Of a stretch of DNA of 13,144 nt, positions 10,517-13,144 are shown in pieces; positions within the stretch are counted from its first letter, which is position 1, and each line of letters begins with the position of its first letter. Position numbers and translations under genes: made by a program. The DNA is taken from contig NZ_DIUM01000111.1 in NCBI RefSeq assembly GCF_002423035.1, positions 1 through 13,144 on the forward strand, given 5' to 3'. The notes beneath the pieces were generated by a model. It saw only the letters and a list, made by a program, of their open reading frames with translations. It ran no database searches and was not told the origin of the DNA. The DNA is from Thiocapsa sp. UBA6158. GTDB lineage: Bacteria; Pseudomonadota; Gammaproteobacteria; Chromatiales; Chromatiaceae.

Positions 10517-10592
10517 CAGAGAATGCAGAGACCAGCCAGCGTTTTCGTCAGCATCTCTGCGTGCGCCTTGCGTTCTCTGCGTTTCTGCGGTT
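10505..10592. repeat. Imperfect long inverted repeat, MITE-like
   Basis: The left arm (10505-10531) reads AACCGCAGG-CGCAGAGAATGCAGAGA. The right arm (10554-10592) reads TCTCTGCG...CTTGCGTTCTCTGCGTTTCTGCGGTT, its imperfect complement with a few extra bases. About 22 bases of loop separate them. Palindromes built from GCAGAGA/ACGCAGAG motifs are scattered in many bacterial intergenic regions and behave like small non-autonomous repeats. A general MITE-like label is all I can support. Confidence 0.65.
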
Positions 10593-10645
10593 AATCGAGC
10601 CTCGTCAAAAGGACAAAGTGATCATCGCCGGGCAGGGCAAAGAGC

Positions 10646-11522
10646 TCAATATCCATCTTCGCGGTAATTGCAGTTTCCGTACTCATCACAAGGGCAATAT
10701 TCTGTCGTGGTGTCGATCTGGGCGTAGGGATCACCGACGGGTAAGCCGTTGTCATCGAGATAGCCGTATTTCGGTGCGTTGAAGCCATACGGGATTGGGC
10801 TCCCATCGGCGTCTACGGTACCTGGGGGCGGTTGATAGGTTGCGACATTGCCGATGTCGGGGACCACGCCCTTTTTCTCGATGATCTGCTCCGGCGTGAC
10901 CGAGATCACCATGAGGTCGAAGGACCAGGTAATCCGAGGCAGGCTCTTGCGTCGTCTTTGCCTTTTGTTATTCGGTGGAATTTCACGCATCCACGGATGA
11001 TCGTTACCCTGGACAACATCCACATGCTGCCGAACGCTCTTCATTGCGCAGGCGACGGTGTCGTCGGATGTCGGGAAGTGTGTCGCCACCGTTAGACGCG
11101 GCAAGGGGCTGATTTGACTGAGGACATAGCCGAACGCGCCCTGGGGGCTATGGGAGCTGTTCTGGACCATGAGCATTTGCCGGACAACTGCGCTGTGCTC
11201 ATCGGGTAGCGTCCTGGCGTTCGTGTTCTTCATGGCCCAGATCTGCGCAGCTGCGCCCATCTCATGGATGAAGACGTCGACGCCGTCACCGTTGTTGAAC
11301 GCTGCATCGACACTGAGCCGCTCCGGCTTGGTGTCACCCGTGTAGATCATCGTCAGGGCTTCGCCACTCGGCGTTAGCCATTCCAGCTTGTAGCCGATGA
11401 AGCCCTTGCGGGCGTGAATCACCGGAAAGTAGGTGATCTTCACCCCGGTCTCGCTGTTGTTGTAGGCAACATTGTTGTCTGGGTCATAGTCCACCACCTT
11501 CAGCTCGATAGGGATCATGGCC
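10646..11522 (-). pseudogene. Truncated MBL-fold metallohydrolase (C-terminal part only)
   Basis: The remnant resembles RNase Z-like MBL-fold hydrolases of the type annotated GntH-like. TYFPVIHARKGFIGYKLEW carries a metal-ligand type His, MIYTGDT carries the bridging Asp, FIHEMG follows, and TVATHFPTSDD carries the last His. The N-terminal half with the essential HxHxDH motif is missing: at 11522/11523 the gene meets the end of an ISAs1-family element. The open frame continues into the element, to an ATG at 11572. Residues such as MRLPW just before the remnant are encoded by the inverted repeat, not by the original gene. The C-terminus has a Cys-containing tail (CPCDEYGNCNYREDGY) before the TGA at 10648-10646. 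No continuation of the gene is recognised beyond the element at 12891. With half the metal site gone, hydrolase activity is unlikely. The family call is fair; the substrate is unknown. Confidence 0.78.
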
Positions 11523-11538
11523 CAGGGCAATCGCATCA
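11523..11538 (+). repeat. Left terminal inverted repeat of the ISAs1-family element
   Basis: CAGGGCAATCGCATCA is the exact reverse complement of 12875-12890. On the minus strand it contributes an in-frame ATG (11536) to the truncated MBL gene. Confidence 0.92.
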
Positions 11539-11619
11539 GAGAATTAAGATATACTTTTAGACATGGTGTCATATGGCAGCCACAATACGCAGATTTTTAT
11601 GCGATATGGAGCTGCGACG

Positions 11620-12877
11620 ATGGCGACGCCGGAAACCGATTCCTCCCTCATGGGCCACTTCAGCGTGCTGGAAGACCCGCGCGATGCGTTGCGGCGCCGG
11701 CACAACCTGCTCGACATGGTGATCCTCGCCATTGCGGCGACGCTCGCCGGCGCCGACGGCTGGGTGGCCATCGCACAGTTCGGCCGCGCGAAGGAGGCCT
11801 GGTTTCGGCAATTCCTGGAGTTGCCCAACGGTATCCCGTCGCACGATACCTTCGGACGCGTCTTCTCGCTGCTGGCGCCCGAAGCGTTCGAGGCGTGTTT
11901 CCGCGCGTGGGCGGCGTCGATCCGCACGGTGATCCCCGGTGAGATCATCGCCATCGACGGCAAGACGCTGCGCCGTTCCCACAACCGCGCCAAGGGGGTT
12001 GGCGGCGCTGCATCTGATCAGCGCGTGGGCGACGGCCAACCGGGTGGTGCTCGGGCAGGTCGCCACCGATGCCAAATCCAACGCGATCACGGCCATTCCC
12101 CAATTGCTCGGGCTGCTGATCCTCAAGGGTGCCATCGTCACCATCGATGCGATGGGGTGTCAGACCAAGATCGCCGAGCAGATTATCGAGCAAGGCGGGA
12201 ACGACGTCTTGGCCTTGAAAGGCAACCAGGGCGTCCTGGCTGCCGAGGTGGAGGAGGCCTTCATCGAGGCCGACGCCAAGGACTAACGCCGGGGTCGACA
12301 GCGAAGCGCTCGACACCGCCGAGCGCGGCCACGGCCGGATCGAGACGCGCCGCTACCGCACCCTCGGGGATCTGTCCGGCGTGCCGCGCAGCGCGTTGTG
12401 GAAAGGCATGAACCTGATCGGCATGGTCGAGTCCACGCGCGAGAGCGACGCTGTGCGTGCCACGACAGCAGTGCGCCGGCCAGCCTGATCGGCATGGTCG
12501 AGTCCACGCGCGAGAGCGACGGCAAGGTCTCGCGCGAAACGCACTTTGTCATCGGCAGCATCGGCACCGGCGTGGCCGACTTCGGGCTCGCCGTGTGCGG
12601 TCATTGGGACGTGGGAAACAATCTGCATTGGCGCCTCGATGTGGCCATGCGCGAGGACGCCTGCCGCGTGCGCGAGACGCAGGCCCGCGAGAACCTCGCG
12701 GTGCTGCGCCACATCGCCATGTCGCGGCTGAAGAACGACAGCACCAAACTCGGCATCAAGAACAAACGTCTCAAGGCGGGCTGGGACGAGCAGTACTTGG
12801 CGAAGCTCCTCTTCGAGGCGCCACGGACCGCGAGTCAGAACGCTCCATCAGGTCCTCCCAATATTAGCCGCGGTTGA
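11620..12877 (+). pseudogene. ISAs1-family transposase, three frame-breaking lesions
   Basis: The product starts MATPETDSS, with GGAG at 11606-11609 as a well-spaced RBS. It continues through ISAs1 hallmarks: FSVLEDPRDALRRRHNLLD, LAGADGWVAIAQFG, LPNGIPSHDTFGRVF and IAIDGKTLRRSH (catalytic Asp). The first lesion is an extra G in the G5 run at 11994-11998, after which HLISAWATANRVVLGQV and VTIDAMGCQTKIA (second Asp) read in the next frame. The second is an extra T at 12284, making TAA; VDSEALDTAERGHGRIETRRY continues one frame on. The third is the 71-bp insertion (38-bp duplication plus 33 bp) at 12413-12521, which shifts frame again. The C-terminal part reads GLAVCGHWDVGNNLHWRLDVAMREDACRVRE, then NLAVLRHIA and KRLKAGWDEQYL, to a TGA that overlaps the right inverted repeat. 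All family blocks are present, so decay is recent. Confidence 0.9.
12413..12521 (+). repeat. 38-bp direct duplication inside the ISAs1 transposase
   Basis: The 38 bases at 12413-12450, encoding LIGMVESTRESD, recur exactly at 12484-12521, with 33 unrelated bases between. Copy 1 joins the authentic upstream sequence (WKGMN) and copy 2 the authentic downstream sequence (GKVSRETH). The insertion is therefore 71 bases and shifts the frame. Confidence 0.9.
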
Positions 12878-12890
12878 TGCGATTGCCCTG
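12875..12890 (-). repeat. Right terminal inverted repeat of the ISAs1-family element
   Basis: TGATGCGATTGCCCTG is the exact reverse complement of the left end at 11523-11538. Its first three bases are the transposase stop codon. Confidence 0.92.
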
Positions 12891-12902
12891 CGGTTGAGCC
12901 TT

Positions 12903-12918
12903 GACCAGCCCTCTGGTC
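12903..12918. repeat. Small perfect hairpin right of the ISAs1 element
   Basis: GACCAG and CTGGTC enclose a CCCT loop. No T-tract follows, so I do not call it a terminator. Confidence 0.4.
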
Positions 12919-13011
12919 CTCGCTAACCTCTCATGCTGACGCCACCTTGGGCTCGCAGAGGCGGTTGAATTTCCTACCCGTTACCCGTCGGACGTACGGT
13001 GAGTCTGCGCG

Positions 13012-13144
13012 ATGAACATCGTCTTTTCTCTGCTGCCCTACCAGATCGTCCTCGTCTTTCTATTCGGTGGTCTGATGCTAGTTGGGGGCTCCTGGCTCAT
13101 CCTGTCAAGCATGCATCGGGGGGCCTTGATCATCGATTGGTCCA
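13012..13144 (+). CDS. Start of an unidentified gene with hydrophobic N-terminus (partial, runs off the right edge)
   Basis: An open frame starts at ATG 13012, preceded by GGTGAG at 12998-13003 with 8 bases spacing, and stays open for 44 codons to the end of the window. The peptide begins MNIVFSLLPYQIVLVFLFGG and goes on through LMLVGGSWLILSS, giving a likely transmembrane segment at about residues 10-33. It then ends at MHRGALIIDWS. I do not recognise the family from this much sequence. The long hydrophobic run and the RBS favour a real membrane protein, but it is too short to be sure. Confidence 0.5.
   Translation, partial: MNIVFSLLPYQIVLVFLFGGLMLVGGSWLILSSMHRGALIIDWS

Larger units (their letters stand above)
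10254..10645. other. Non-coding stretch with repeats between the IS remnant and the truncated MBL gene
   Basis: About 390 bases with no supported gene; short frames on both strands lack family features. Its right part holds a 21-bp tandem repeat and an imperfect inverted repeat (listed separately). If the IS1182 element were removed, this stretch would directly follow the UPF0282 stop codon. Confidence 0.6.
11523..12890 (+). mobile_element. Decayed ISAs1-family insertion sequence with intact ends
   Basis: A 1368-bp element with perfect 16-bp terminal inverted repeats enclosing an ISAs1-type transposase broken in three places. Flanking bases (CATGGCC to the left, CGGTTGAG to the right) show no matching target duplication. 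The gene on the left is truncated with no continuation on the right, so one flank has probably been deleted or rearranged since insertion. Confidence 0.88.

Noticed and set aside
11939..12286. Possibility that the frame change at the G5 run (11994-11998) is programmed frameshifting
   Set aside because: Two further independent lesions downstream break the same gene, so decay is the simpler explanation.
12955..12977. An AAATTCAACCGC-like string on the minus strand resembling the 21-bp repeat at 10475
   Set aside because: Only about 12 bases are shared and the surrounding palindrome is absent; this is too short to call another copy.

Overview
The window is GC-rich and reads as bacterial chromosome, most likely from a gammaproteobacterium. 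A purple sulfur bacterium of the Chromatiaceae type is my best guess, from base composition, the phytochrome signalling genes, and the types of insertion sequence. This taxonomic call is an inference; there is no rRNA or photosynthesis gene to settle it.

Left edge (1-782): no protein gene is recognised. The minus strand of 1-506 looks like the 5' part of a structured RNA, possibly a group II intron. It begins GTGCG and has GNRA-capped hairpins, but the identification is weak. The rest is the leader of the following operon, with a 12-bp perfect palindrome and a spaced direct repeat.

Main operon (783-6736, + strand): three tightly packed genes form what looks like a complete light-to-second-messenger pathway. 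Gene 1 is a free-standing bacteriophytochrome photosensory module (PAS-GAF-PHY) with no kinase of its own. Gene 2 is a large hybrid histidine kinase with about four PAS domains followed by HisKA, HATPase, receiver and Hpt domains. Gene 3 is a response regulator with an HD-GYP output, predicted to hydrolyse cyclic di-GMP. The inferred route is: red/far-red state of the phytochrome, then partner kinase His566, Asp853 and His998, then regulator Asp53, then c-di-GMP hydrolysis. The unusual point is that sensor and kinase are separate polypeptides.

Housekeeping stretch (7098-9091): mtnC (enolase-phosphatase E1 of methionine salvage) converges on a small DUF427 gene. That gene is divergent from a UPF0282-type metallo-beta-lactamase-fold hydrolase.

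Insertion-sequence graveyard (9087-12890): a decayed IS1182-family element sits exactly at the stop codon of the UPF0282 gene. It is followed by a non-coding stretch with a tandem repeat and a long imperfect inverted repeat. Next comes a second, unrelated MBL-fold gene that has lost its N-terminal half, metal-binding motif included, at the end of an ISAs1-family element. The ISAs1 copy has perfect 16-bp ends but three frame-breaking lesions and no visible target duplication, so DNA was probably lost or rearranged on one side. The window ends inside an unidentified gene with a hydrophobic N-terminus.
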